Source: Fragilaria crotonensis
Taxonomy: Eukaryota; Bacillariophyta; Fragilariophyceae; Fragilariales; Fragilariaceae
Reading direction: 5' to 3'
DNA: 12,668 nt
NCBI GenBank assembly: GCA_022925895.1
Contig: JAKSYS010000877.1
Span: forward strand, 1 to 12,668
Shown here: positions 1 through 9,200 of the stretch, piece after piece
Position numbering within the stretch: the stretch's first letter is position 1
Layout: every line of letters starts with the position of its first letter
Position numbers and translations under genes: made by a program
The notes under the pieces: model-generated
What the model saw: the letters and a program-made list of their open reading frames with translations, nothing else
What the model was told of the DNA's origin: nothing
The model's database searches: none

Positions 1-470
1 CTGGTACTGACAACGGACATAATCCAAATTCCTACGTGTTTTTCTACGTCAGTATGTGTAGACGTCACCCTTATTTGAGGGCGATTTCAAAAATTAAATG
101 AGGATTTTTGTCCTCATTTAAGAAAAAAAACCTCAAATAGGGAAGCCTGCTCGCCAGTCGCCATGTAGAAGTGTCGTATGATGACGAAATTTTAGAGTGC
201 CAGTTAATCGGATCCATTGCTCATAGGTGCTAATACTGGAGTATCACTGGGTTCTGGTACTGCTACGAGTATGCACGAGTGTACTGTACTAGTGCACTCC
301 GAGTCACACCCAACCAATGAAAACATCTGACAAACTGAAAAACATCTGGCACACAATTTCTCTCACACAAAATTGCTCCGTTCGGAACAGTTGCACACTT
401 TGTCTCTACCGATGCGAGAGAGAGTCGACAGTCGACAACAAGGTGTGAAGTCAAAAGGCAGGGTGAAAAC
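1..470. other. Upstream intergenic region of the SET-domain ORF
   Basis: No coding sequence is supported here; the short open frames on both strands show no recognisable protein. The region holds a nested inverted repeat (about 68-142, listed separately), an imperfect 9-bp-arm hairpin at 277-299 (8 of 9 pairs, 5-base loop), and two GTCGAC palindromes separated by one base at 424-436. There is no clear TATA box. The sequence just before the ATG at 471 reads AAAAC, so there is an A at -3, a favourable eukaryotic start context. This stretch presumably contains the promoter and 5' UTR of the plus-strand ORF, but no single element can be assigned. Confidence 0.5.
68..142. repeat. Nested inverted repeat (two palindromes, one inside the other)
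   Basis: The inner arms are a perfect 10 bp pair, TAAATGAGGA at 95-104 and TCCTCATTTA at 111-120, around a 6-base T-rich loop. The outer arms are a perfect 9 bp pair, TATTTGAGG at 72-80 and CCTCAAATA at 131-139, which extends by about three more pairs (CCC with GGG) if one base is bulged. Inner and outer arms share the core AATGAGG/ATTTGAGG, so the structure may come from repeated copying of one short motif. It could be a folded terminator or 3' end of a gene to the left, a small MITE-like element, or a regulatory palindrome. No target-site duplication was identified. Confidence 0.6.
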
Positions 471-1736
471 ATGTTCTCGGCAGGTCAGAAAAGACCACGA
501 TCGTGCAGTGTGAGTGAGAACGTTGATGATCATCACATCAACACCGACGACAACAAGAACAGTGAGAATGTAACGAGTCCACATCCTTGTCTATCATTCT
601 TGACATCATCAACATCAACTATCGACGATAGTCATGCATTCTCCGTCCATAACAGTGATTCCAAAACATTTGGCACAATCCTGATTGCCAATCGAGATAT
701 TCCACCTCATTCACTTTTATTTCGTCTACCTTCGCAATTCTTGGTAACACATGATGCTGTTTATGCCACAGAATTGTCACGACTGATTCGAGACTCGGTG
801 CAACACCTCAATTCATCTGTGAAGACATCTGTATCGACAATTGCATCATCTGGTGCACGTAGTCGTGATCTCAATGACTTTAATGATAATGTCAACGAAA
901 GCAAAAGCAACAGTAATACTCAGGGCATCCACGACGACGATAACAACAACAAACGTCCAACACAACAAGAACAAGAACTACAAATATCACCGGAAGAACT
1001 TACATGGATCAACATGGTGTATTGGCGTGTGTCTCCTGAACCGACGAGTCATCAAATATACCTCAAGTCTCTATCCACAATTCCCCCAAATGTATCATCA
1101 TGGTCCAAATCACTCCAAGATTGTTTGATCGGGACCAATGTCTATGCTGTCCTTGACGACGAATCGGCGGACAATCATGAGGATGACGAGCGCCATCAAC
1201 CTGTAGTGGATGGCAATGTCAGTGTTGTCAAGACTCTACTGAAAAAATTAGATCGCATTCGAACAGTTGTTGGAAAAGAACAACTCATGACGGAACAACA
1301 ACTTATGAAACTACCGCAGCAACAAATAGCAAATGATTCTTCAACAACAGATTCCGAGCGAAATCCTAAATGGACTGACGTGATACTCAAAGTACTACAA
1401 GAAGAGTCCAAAACGTCGATTTTTACACCGGAATCTCTGGGTTGGGCACGAGGACACTTCTTGTCACGACGATTTCCCGCCACCATGAAGAATCTTGGCA
1501 CCAACGAAAACGACAAGGTGCCCAATATGCCGTCGACCGGAATGAAAAATAACAATGACCATGACCGCAGCACCGACAGCATGCCCAACCTTCATCTTGC
1601 TGGATACGGCAATGCAAATTCCATGTTTATTCCAATTCTGGACCTCATTAATCATACTCCCGTCCGAACGAATGCATGTTCTATTGACATGACAGACGAT
1701 GGCATGTATTTGCAAGTACAGCCCAGTAGTTCTTGA
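471..1736 (+). CDS. SETD3/Rubisco-LSMT-type SET-domain protein, truncated in the SET C-terminal part
   Basis: This is a 421-residue ORF. Family features seen in order are: FGTILIANRDIPPHSLLFRLP at about residues 66-86, matching the start of the SET fold (G-x-x-l-A-x-r-d-I-p-x-x-x-l-x-x-P); W-I-N-M-V-Y-W at about 179; the L-x-G-T-N motif at about 218; W-A-R-G-H-F-L-S-R-R-F at about 324-334; and the IPILDLINHTP block at about 387-397, which carries the N-H substrate/AdoMet motif. Known members methylate lysine or histidine in proteins such as Rubisco, aldolase or actin. The ORF ends about 25 residues after the N-H motif, before the expected G-E-E-v-x-x-x-Y-G segment with the catalytic tyrosine and before the Rubisco-substrate-binding domain, and it is shorter than typical members (roughly 450-600). 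I found no continuation in any frame up to about 2000. Long Asn/Asp/Ser/Gln insertions (residues about 115-175 and 225-300) suit a diatom protein. It is either a truncated pseudogene or a gene whose 3' exon I cannot see. The start was chosen as the first ATG, which has an A at -3. Confidence 0.65.
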   Translation: MFSAGQKRPRSCSVSENVDDHHINTDDNKNSENVTSPHPCLSFLTSSTSTIDDSHAFSVHNSDSKTFGTILIANRDIPPHSLLFRLPSQFLVTHDAVYATELSRLIRDSVQHLNSSVKTSVSTIASSGARSRDLNDFNDNVNESKSNSNTQGIHDDDNNNKRPTQQEQELQISPEELTWINMVYWRVSPEPTSHQIYLKSLSTIPPNVSSWSKSLQDCLIGTNVYAVLDDESADNHEDDERHQPVVDGNVSVVKTLLKKLDRIRTVVGKEQLMTEQQLMKLPQQQIANDSSTTDSERNPKWTDVILKVLQEESKTSIFTPESLGWARGHFLSRRFPATMKNLGTNENDKVPNMPSTGMKNNNDHDRSTDSMPNLHLAGYGNANSMFIPILDLINHTPVRTNACSIDMTDDGMYLQVQPSSS

Positions 1737-2827
1737 AGAAGTCCTCGTCGACAAGATTTTTCCTTTGCACAGCACGCATGGGCGATGATGTGAAATCCAT
1801 TGTATGACATACAGCAAACAGTTTCAACATCAACGATGACGATCGTTCCTGCCATGTTGCTCTGGTGGAACCACCACCACGCAACAGCGCAGAACCGTCA
1901 GTCGCGTGTCGCATTCAAAAAAACATTGGCGATGTATGAATCCCGCATCGCGTTGCCAAAACCCAATGATGAAGGCCAATCTCGATGACTAAACTCAGGG
2001 CCTTTCAGCTTGAAGCCTCTTGATACCATTTTTGATGTCACAAACAGAACCCCTGTCGAATCCTCAATCTCAGATTTGAATGACACCGGAAGTCTACGTG
2101 ATCCACCTTTGGCGTTTCTTGCTTTAGTATTGGTCAGGATCGGTGGGACCGCTGGATTGGGACTCTGAGCTCTTTGTTGATTCCTCCTTGTGCACGAATA
2201 CACTGGTCGTCCCGCAGCAGCAGCAGCAGCAGCAGCCATAAGTTGGGTTTTGTCTGATTTCGCAGCCTGTGTCAGTGGCTGCTGGGCGATGCCAAAATGG
2301 CTTCACAGCTACAACTTGTTGCAGGTTCGGCCGACACTTTACACGTTTCCATGGGAGATCTCTTTGGAGTGATAGCCGCAGCATGCTTGTCACTTGAATA
2401 CATGATGGCTCCTGCAAAGCTGGGCCGACAAGATTGCCCTGCCTGTATCTGATTCAGGAACTGTCGGATGGGCCCTGGATGCATAGCTATGGAAAGAATC
2501 TGACCTGGGGTATACAAGTCCACTACTAGCTTATGAAGATTGGAACATTTACATGATTCCCATGGGATTCGCTTTTTTGCACCCGAGCAACTGGAGAATT
2601 CTTCCGCCCCAATTTGGTGTTGCAAATGTTATCCATGGGTCAACGGCGACATTGTGTGGACGCTTGGTCGGCGCCCATGAACCATCCTTTCATATAAGGT
2701 GTCCACATTCCACATGCACCTGCCTGAAACTAAAACTCTTTGTGAAAGGGCCTCCAAGCAGTTGAAGTTCACGTTGGACCCCGCCATGCGCGTGTGTGAC
2801 GGGATAATTCACTCGGAAACGGCACAC
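1737..2827. other. About 1.1 kb with no recognisable gene
   Basis: Both strands are broken by frequent stops. The best plus-strand open stretches are 2297-2452 (ATG start, 51 codons) and 2553-2765 (70 codons, beginning M-I-P-M-G-F-A-F-L-H). On the minus strand 1898-2239 is open for 113 codons, mainly because of a poly-Ala run encoded by the CAG/CTG tract. None matched a protein family I know. The short, shifting open stretches are compatible with an old gene remnant, but the source gene is not identified. No terminal repeats or transposase were seen. Confidence 0.4.
2215..2235. repeat. CAG trinucleotide microsatellite, 7 units
   Basis: Seven uninterrupted CAG units are visible. Read on either strand they give runs of Ala, Gln/Leu or Ser/Cys in short ORFs, which explains the spurious poly-Ala ORFs overlapping this point on both strands. 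Length is likely to vary between alleles. Confidence 0.9.
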
Positions 2828-3790
2828 TCAATTCTGACTTGATGTACAATACAAATTGCGACAACTCCATTGGCCTTTCTTTCGACCGCCACCATCAATG
2901 CACTTGCACTCAGTCGACGGTTTGTCCTTGGAGCCGCATGGCGACCCATTGACTGGTGCATTCTTGCGCCTCCCACACCGTTGGACATTCTTACCCTTGG
3001 AAACCGTGTTCCACCACACCGGCTCGACGTACTTCCATGGGGTGGCGTTTCGACAAACTTCGCCTGTCGTAAATGGACATGGAGAAAGCTGCGGACATTG
3101 CCAAGTGCCATCCCCGCAGCAGACAGCAGCTCCGAGCCCGCACGAAATTTCGGAATCTCCATCGCAGCAGCACGTGTGGCCTTGAGGTTGCTTGACCTTC
3201 ACAGTTCCGCACGAGTACAGCCCACTCGAAGGATCAGGGCATTGTGCGGTTCCATCTGAGCAACAAGCGTAGTTACCTGAAGGACAAGGCAATCTTCCTT
3301 GCTCGATGCAACACTTGTTACAAACCTGACCCAAGGGACGACCAAAGACAATTCTACTATTGCAGACGTAGGTACCATCCGATGCTGGGCAAGTCCATGT
3401 CCCGACTTCGCAGCCACCTTTGTTCGGGCACTTTGGTTTCGCCTCCACGAGACAGCAGCTGGTTTCTGGTCGCAGTGCTGGAAGCTCAGTCGTTACTCCT
3501 GCAGGGTCGTCGGAACAGGAGATGGGATCAAGGTTGTTGGCTGAAATGTTGATGGCGAAATCGTTGGCATTGAAGTTGAAGGCTTCATTGTTGCTGCGAG
3601 AGTAGGCGCATGCAGGTTCGATGGCACAAGAGTTGGAGCCAGAATTGCTGGTTGCAATGAAGGTTGCGAGCTTGTGGGTACCTAAGTTGGCCTTGGAATC
3701 GGTGACAAGGTCTTCGACTACAATGTCGGGGGTATGGCCGAAGGTTGGAGAGTCGGCGGCGGTTGATGACCTCCCACCTTCCACCCGCAG
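2828..3790 (-). pseudogene. Partial duplicate of the large surface-protein gene: decayed Pro/Thr linker plus Cys-rich domain
   Basis: The reading frame from about 3495 down to 2828 encodes a Cys-rich domain collinear with the C-terminus of the large gene (5560-6240). Shared blocks include C-x-x-E-A-K-P-x-C, SGNYACCSDGT, CPDPSSGLY, W-K-Y-V-E-P-V-W-W and G-R-K-K, and both end in S-Q-N-stop. Upstream (about 3780-3497, minus strand) a different frame reads as Pro/Thr linker (for example QPTTLIPSPVPTTL), with in-frame stops at three points, so the linker-to-Cys junction is frameshifted near 3495. No ATG lies in the Cys-rich frame; the open frame begins at a GTG and has no internal Met. Against the large gene, one Cys of the first CC-DGT motif is lost (G-C-E-V-G-T-W-T-C-P) and a segment of about 14 residues near the C-terminus is missing. 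Homology appears to stop near 3790. It is most likely a non-functional 3'-end duplicate, although the Cys-rich part itself has no stop. Confidence 0.8.
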
Positions 3791-3890
3791 ACGCACAGAT
3801 CGGAAGATTTTTCTTGCTTGCTTTCATTTGAACAGGTGCGCCATGTACCTGATCTGTTTATACCGTTTTTCCAATTCGCATTCGTTCATC

Positions 3891-4842
3891 ATGTCCCCCC
3901 CGCGTGGTGGTCGCATTCGCGGTGTCTTGCTACCAGGTAGACTTAGTCCGGCAAACAGCACCAGGGTTCAAGAGTCGTTGCCGGGACCCCCGAAGCCATC
4001 CAACTTATGATTCAGCACAACCTCAAAACGAATGACAACAACAATGATACCACCAGTATACCGATGGCTCCGAATCCCTCAAAATTCGAATCCTGACAAA
4101 ACATATACTAGCAGTGTCAGTGCTGCCCGACTGCATCAAGACTTGTACGATATGGGCTTCACATCGATCGCCCAGGACCAAATCTATACCAGTGTCCTGG
4201 CTATGCGCGACTACCTTCGGAGCAAACAACCAAAGCACGGCAACTAGCCGCTACGACCGTACCGTCTTTTGGAAGATGTGTCGGACGTTGAAGGAGTTGT
4301 CCCACTCGACCTTCCTCATAATGCTGTCGTACTCGGATTGGCACCATCCAAGTTCAATTATGATACCATGAATGATGCATTTCAAATACTTCAAAAGCAT
4401 CCTCACAATTTGATTGCAATGCATCGCGGATGTTATGTCAAGGAACATGTCGGAACTTGCAGTTTGGGTCCTGGAGCCTTTTTGGCCGCACTCGAAGCAG
4501 CCATTGCGGCGACCGTCTCCACGGATGATGTCAATATCGATCACTATTACACCTGCTACTGCGACCATTGTTTGAAAACCCAGTCGAGCCTTTTATGAAA
4601 GTGTCATGTGGGATACGATTCCTCCCGAAGAAATATGTATGGTGGGAGACGATCTTTACGGAGACATTCAAGGTGCCCAAATGGCAGGGATCGGAACCAC
4701 TATATTGGTACAAATTTGAAAGTTTCGATTGGGAGATGAAGAGAAAGTAGCACCAACGGTGGTGGTCCCATCCATCGTGAAGGCGGTCAAGTACATTCTT
4801 AACAATTCTGCTGCTGCTACTGCTGGAGATCCCGCCAAATGA
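3891..4842 (+). pseudogene. HAD-superfamily phosphatase pseudogene, HDHD2/LHPP-like
   Basis: Family blocks appear in the right order but in changing frames: R-I-R-G-V-L-L near 3910, G-T-P-E-A-I-Q-L-M near 3980 (second frame), S-L-K-I-R-I-L-T-K at 4075 (third frame, the I-R-F-x-T-N block), then HQDLYDMGF and Q-I-Y-T-S-V-L-A-M-R-D-Y-L to about 4225. Next come A-V-V-L-G-L-A-P-S-K-F-N-Y and S-L-G-P-G-A-F-L-A-A-L-E (to about 4510), then, after another frame change, K-P-S-R-A-F-Y-E-S-V, I-C-M-V-G-D-D-L-Y-G-D-I-Q-G-A-Q-M-A-G and K-F-R-L-G-D-E, ending at 4840-4842. In-frame stops are TAG 4245-4247, TGA 4573-4575 (where the conserved G of V-G-K-P is expected) and TGA 4717-4719 (where the G of T-G-K is expected). 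The nucleophile motif D-x-x-G-T is not confidently present. In known members this enzyme is a soluble Mg-dependent phosphatase. Three stops and at least three frame changes make this a clear relic. Confidence 0.85.
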
Positions 4843-5559
4843 CTCCCGCAGGATTTTGCTTCCTTGGTTGGAGAATGCTATTCGTGTTACTAGAATTTGG
4901 AGAGTGTGACAGTTGCGTTACTAGGCGCCTTTCCTACTGACAGGGCAGTTCCTCATCGCATCGCCTTCACGCATGATGCAGTCTAGAGATTCCTTTAGTT
5001 GACCGACATTCTGTGCTAAATGGTCAGCCAAAAACCCGGTTTGGAACGCGCATTCTTGTAACTTGAGTTTGGAGAGTGTGTCATTTGCGTTTCCTATTGC
5101 CAGGGCAGTGCCTCATCGCATCATCTATATGCATGATGATGACCAGAGATTCCTGTTGTTGTCTGACATTCTGTGCACGATGGTCCGCCGAGAATCTGAC
5201 TTAGAACGCTTGATCGCGTTGCGGTGCAGTGCTTGTTCATTGTCGTTCGCCATGGGTTCCCGACGTAAGATTTTGAACTGAAATCAGTGAACGTGCCTCA
5301 CAGGGCGAACTCTGATGTTGCTTCGAGGTAAGGCTATGTACTGAATTAATGCAAATCTGTGTAAGCCTTCTGGCTCTTTCACTGTCGTTCTTTTTGGTGT
5401 CCCCGTGGTAGATTTTGGACGGACATCCGTGGGAGATTCTCTGAGGTGGAGCTCACCAGTCGCTTCGCCCGTTCTGATGGGCTATCGACTATGATAGAAG
5501 AGCATCAGTCAGTGGATGCTAGCATCGTTGCAGCGTTGAGGGCATTGGAATCCATGCAC
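4843..5559. other. Intergenic region between HAD pseudogene and large minus-strand gene
   Basis: This holds the ~171 bp tandem repeat and no supported gene. A second weak similarity lies at about 5236-5278 and 5378-5420: both contain a TTCA-TGTCGTTC block followed by a GTAAGATTTTG or GTAGATTTTGG block, suggesting another old local duplication. The left end should contain nothing functional for the HAD relic; the right end should contain the 3' UTR and polyadenylation site of the large minus-strand gene, but I see no distinct signal. Confidence 0.45.
4862..5225. repeat. Diverged tandem direct repeat, period about 171 bp
   Basis: Copy 1 starts at 4897 and copy 2 at 5068, both with TTTGGAGAGTGTG. 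They share further blocks in order: CAGGGCAGT, CCTCATCGCATC, GCATGATG, CAGAGATTCCT or TAGAGATTCCT, GACATTCTGTGC and GGTC-GCC. A partial third copy precedes copy 1: the stretch 4862-4896 resembles 5036-5067. Copies differ by many substitutions and a few small indels, so the duplication is old. No coding function is evident. Confidence 0.7.
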
Positions 5560-6240
5560 CTAATTCTGACTTGCACTGCAAGCCAAATCTTGACAACTCC
5601 ATACAGTTTTTTTTCGTCCTTGACGAACACAGTCGCACTTGGTCATCGGTTTGTAATCATCCTTGTTGCACATGACAGTTCCGAAGTAGCACGTTGTGGG
5701 AGCCCCCTTACAAGGGGAACCACTGGCTGGTGCATCCTGAAGTTTCGTGCACCGTTTGACATTCTTCCCGTTTGCAACTGATTCCCACCATACTGGTTCC
5801 ACGTACTTCCACGGACCTGTCGTGGGGCAAACCTTGCCATTCTCAAAAAGACAAGGAGAAAGCTCAGGACATTGCCACGTTCCATCCGCGCAGCAAACGA
5901 CCTGCCCGACAGAACAGGAAAATTCGAAATCGCTATTGCAGCAGCACATGTTGCCCTGCGGTCGCCCGACCCGCACATTTCCACACAAGTAGAGCCCACT
6001 CGAAGGATCGGGGCACTGCAAAGTACCATCCGAGCAGCACGCGTAGTTGCCTGAAGGACATGAGAATCTTTCTTTGTCCATACAACACCTATTACAAACG
6101 TGACCCGAAGGATGACCCAGTATTGCCTTGCCATTGCAAATGTAGGTGCCACCCTTTCCTGGGCAAGCCCACGTCCCATCTTCGCAACAACCAGCTTTTT
6201 TGCAATTCGGCTTTGCTTCCAAGATACAGCAACCTGCTGA
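5560..6240 (-). other. Cys-rich C-terminal domain with ~2.5 CC-DGT-CP repeats
   Basis: This is a domain within the large gene. The unit is C-C-x-D-G-T-x-x-C-P, then G-x-Y-x-C, then G-x-P-x-G-x-x-C followed by C-C and a C six or seven residues later, about 48 residues in all. Copy 1 begins G-C-C-E-D-G-T-W-A-C-P, copy 2 Y-A-C-C-S-D-G-T-L-Q-C-P, and the half copy V-V-C-C-A-D-G-T-W-Q-C-P. A non-repeated tail follows with W-K-Y-V-E-P-V-W-W, S-P-C, K-C-D-C and W-S-C. The adjacent-cysteine pairs recall granulin-type or other small disulfide-stapled folds, but the spacing does not match any family I can name. A collinear copy exists at 2828-3490. Confidence 0.75.
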
Positions 6241-9200
6241 CGGTTGGACTGATGGAGTCAGCGTCACCGGTTGCCTCGATCCAGACACGACCGTCGGTTG
6301 CAATGTCGTGGGTGTCTTTGTTGGAGCTAAGGTAGTGGGTTTGTGGGTGGGAGCCAGCGTCGTGGGTTGCTTTGTTGGAACTAAGGTAGTGGGTTTGTGG
6401 GTGGGAGCCAGCGTCGTGGGTTGCTTTGTTGGAGCTAAGGTAGTGGGTTTGTGGGTGGGAGCCAGCGTCGTGGGTTGCTTTGTTGGAGCTAAGGTAGTGG
6501 GTTTGTGGGTGGGAGCCAGCGTCGTGGGTTGCTTTGTTGGAGCTAAGGTAGTGGGTTGAAGCGTGGGAACCAGCGTCGTGGGTTGCTTTGTTGGAGCTAA
6601 GGTAGTGGGTTGCTGTGTTGGAGCCAGCGTCGTGGATTGCTTTGTTGGAGCTAAGGTAGTGGGTTGGTGTGTTGGAGCCAGCGTCGTCGGGTCCTGCGTT
6701 GGAGCCAGCGTCGTGGTTTGGTGTGTTGGAGCCAGTGTCGTTGGTTCCTGCGTCGGAGCTGCAGTCGGACCCAGCGTCGTTGGTTCCTGCGTCGGAGCTG
6801 CTGTCGGAGCCAGCGTCGTGGGTTGTGCAGTCGGAGCCAGCGTCGGAGCTGCTGTCGGAGCCAGTGTCGTTGGTTCCTGCGTCGGAGCTGCAGTCGGAGT
6901 CAGCGTCGGAGCTTCAGTCGGAGCTGCTGTCGGAGCCAGCGTCGTGGGTTGTGCAGTCGGAGCTGAAGTCGGAGCTGCTGTCGGAGCCAGTGTCGTTGGT
7001 TCCTGCGTCGGAGCTTCAGTCGGAGCCAGCGTCGTTGGTTGTGCAGTCGGAGCTGCTGTCGGAGCCAGCGTCGTGGGTTGTGCAGTCGGAGCTTCAGTCG
7101 GTTCCTGCGTCGGAGCTGCAGTCAGAGTCAGCGTCGGAGCTTCAGTCGGAGCCAGCGTCGTTGGTTGTGCAGTCGGAGCCAGCGTCGTTGGTTCCTCTGT
7201 CGGAGCTGCAGTCGGAGCCAGCGTCGTTGGTTCCTGCGTCGGAGCTGCAGTCGGAGCTGCAGTCGGAGCAAGTGTCGTTGGTTCCTGCGTCGGAGCTGCT
7301 GTCGGAGCCAGCGTCGTTGGTTCCTGCGTCGGAGCTGCAGTCGGAGCCAGCGTCGTTGGTTCCTGCGTCGGAGCTGCTGTCGGAGCCAGCGTCGTGGGTT
7401 GTGCAGTCGGAGCCAGCGTCGTGGGTTGTGCTGTCGGAGCCAGCGTCGTTGGTTCCTGCGTCGGAGCCTGTGTCGTGGGTTGTGCTGTTGGAGAGAGCGT
7501 CGTTGGTTCCTGCGTAGGAGCCAGCGTCGCCGGTTGTAATGTTTGATTCAACGAATCAAGTGTGTTCAGTAGAAGCTCGCTTCCCCCTGGACTGTATCCA
7601 CCTGGCGCAGATGCTGTCCTTACTTGAATTGAATACGCCGTAGCTGGCTGCAAGTTTGATATCACATACGATGTACCTCGAATATCACTTTCAAGCAAGT
7701 TGTATCGTTCTGGTTCCTCCCATGCAGACTTCTGATAAACTGCGAAGTACATTCCTTGCTCTACAGTGCTCCATGACAGTATTGCCGAAGTTTGAGTGAT
7801 ATTGATGGCTGTGAGCTGGAGCACCATACCAACCGAACCGAAACGCAATTCGTAAATACCAGAGGGAGGCTCATAGTCCAGAATATGGAAATATCTTTGA
7901 GGCACTTCACCAACTCTAAGAAGACGCCGTATCTTCGAAGTGCGCCAGACATTCTGACCAAGAATAACCTCACGGATACCACTCTCGCGAAAAACAGAAT
8001 GAAGGTCATAGGATGATGGCAGGGTGTCGTTGAAACGAAAGTAAAACCAATTGCCGCTCGGCGATGCCAAGTCCAAGGGAACATACGGAAGTGACATGTT
8101 CACGACAAGTCGATGTGTGAACGATTCGCCCACCACCGTCTCAGATTTGACAATCTCTCCACCAATTGTCACAAATACAGGATACTCAGTTCCCTGATAG
8201 GAGCTGATCAGAGTGTCTGGTATGAGATCGATATCAGGAAATTTATCGATCAAGAAATCAGGGAGGCTGTCATCATACCCACCCCCGTCCGCAGAAGCAG
8301 CTGAATCAATGTAGACACAATGCGAGAGTTTGTAAATTTGCACCGACTTGATGAGCGCCAGTCGTTCGTCGTTGAGGGGTCCCTTGTATGTAAAGGTGGC
8401 GTTGTAGTTGGAGAAAGTGCCTTGAAGGGTGGATGTCAAAGTCCACACCCCAACCTTACTGGAGCGAGCAGGAACCGTGCCAAAATCAATTTCCAGTGAA
8501 GGTTGCGCCGGCTGTCCTGCCAGCTCTGCGGATATGATCTTAAAGTCCACCAATAGACCTTTCTCGTTATCAATGATTTCCGGTTGACCTGACATGATTC
8601 TTAGTCCCTTAGCATCGCCATAGCCACTATTCTTCACCAAGACTGCAAGCTTGTACGGTACAGGAGGCTCAATGGCCGGGGTGAAAGGATCATCGCCAAA
8701 GATGTCATACTCATGGAAGTAAAGTAGATCTAACTGTGGATCTGGTGAGACGAGAATCGTGTCAGGGTTCATCGTTATGGATGTCGGCACACCATCTTGG
8801 TAGTATTCAAACTTTCCACCAATATTGTAATATGTTGGCACCGTCGGCGCCGCATCGCTTAATGCCAAGATCAGCCAAGACGCAGACCCCGAAGTCGACC
8901 CAGCAAGCGTTCCGCTCCCGTCCACACTGGTGATGCCAACGAGCGTTGGACTCGATAGAACAAACAGATTGTTGGCAGACCTGAACGAATCTCGATTTGT
9001 GATGGATAACGTGATTGTGATGTTGGTCATATCAAGACCAGAATTCTGAATCTGCAGCTCAGCCTCAAACGCATCCCTTGTAAGAATCGCTCTCTGTTTG
9101 ATCTGGACACGCACAGAAGCACAGACGCCTTCGTCAACTCTTGAAGTAGCCATCTCTAACGCTCGTCTGTCATCTAACCATAGATCGTAAATGTCGTTGA

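Noticed and set aside
1898-2239. Minus-strand ORF of 113 codons with an N-terminal poly-Ala run
   Set aside because: The Ala run comes from the CAG/CTG microsatellite, and the rest matches no family I know; the region is stop-rich in neighbouring frames and there is no second supporting signal.
2856-3259. Plus-strand ORFs opposite the Cys-rich relic
   Set aside because: The minus-strand reading matches the Cys-rich domain of the neighbouring gene block for block; the plus readings are shadows.
4245-4719. TAG and TGA as reassigned codons in the HAD gene
   Set aside because: The same gene also changes frame at least three times, and the SET ORF and the large gene use TGA or TAG normally as terminators, so ordinary decay explains the stops.
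6146-7546. Long plus-strand ORFs (up to 327 codons) in all three frames, rich in Val-Gly-Ala, Ser-Glu-Leu-Pro or Arg-Ser
   Set aside because: They are antisense readings of the Pro/Thr coding repeat; a repeat unit divisible by three with no antisense stops opens every frame. The composition is that of the repeat, with no domain.
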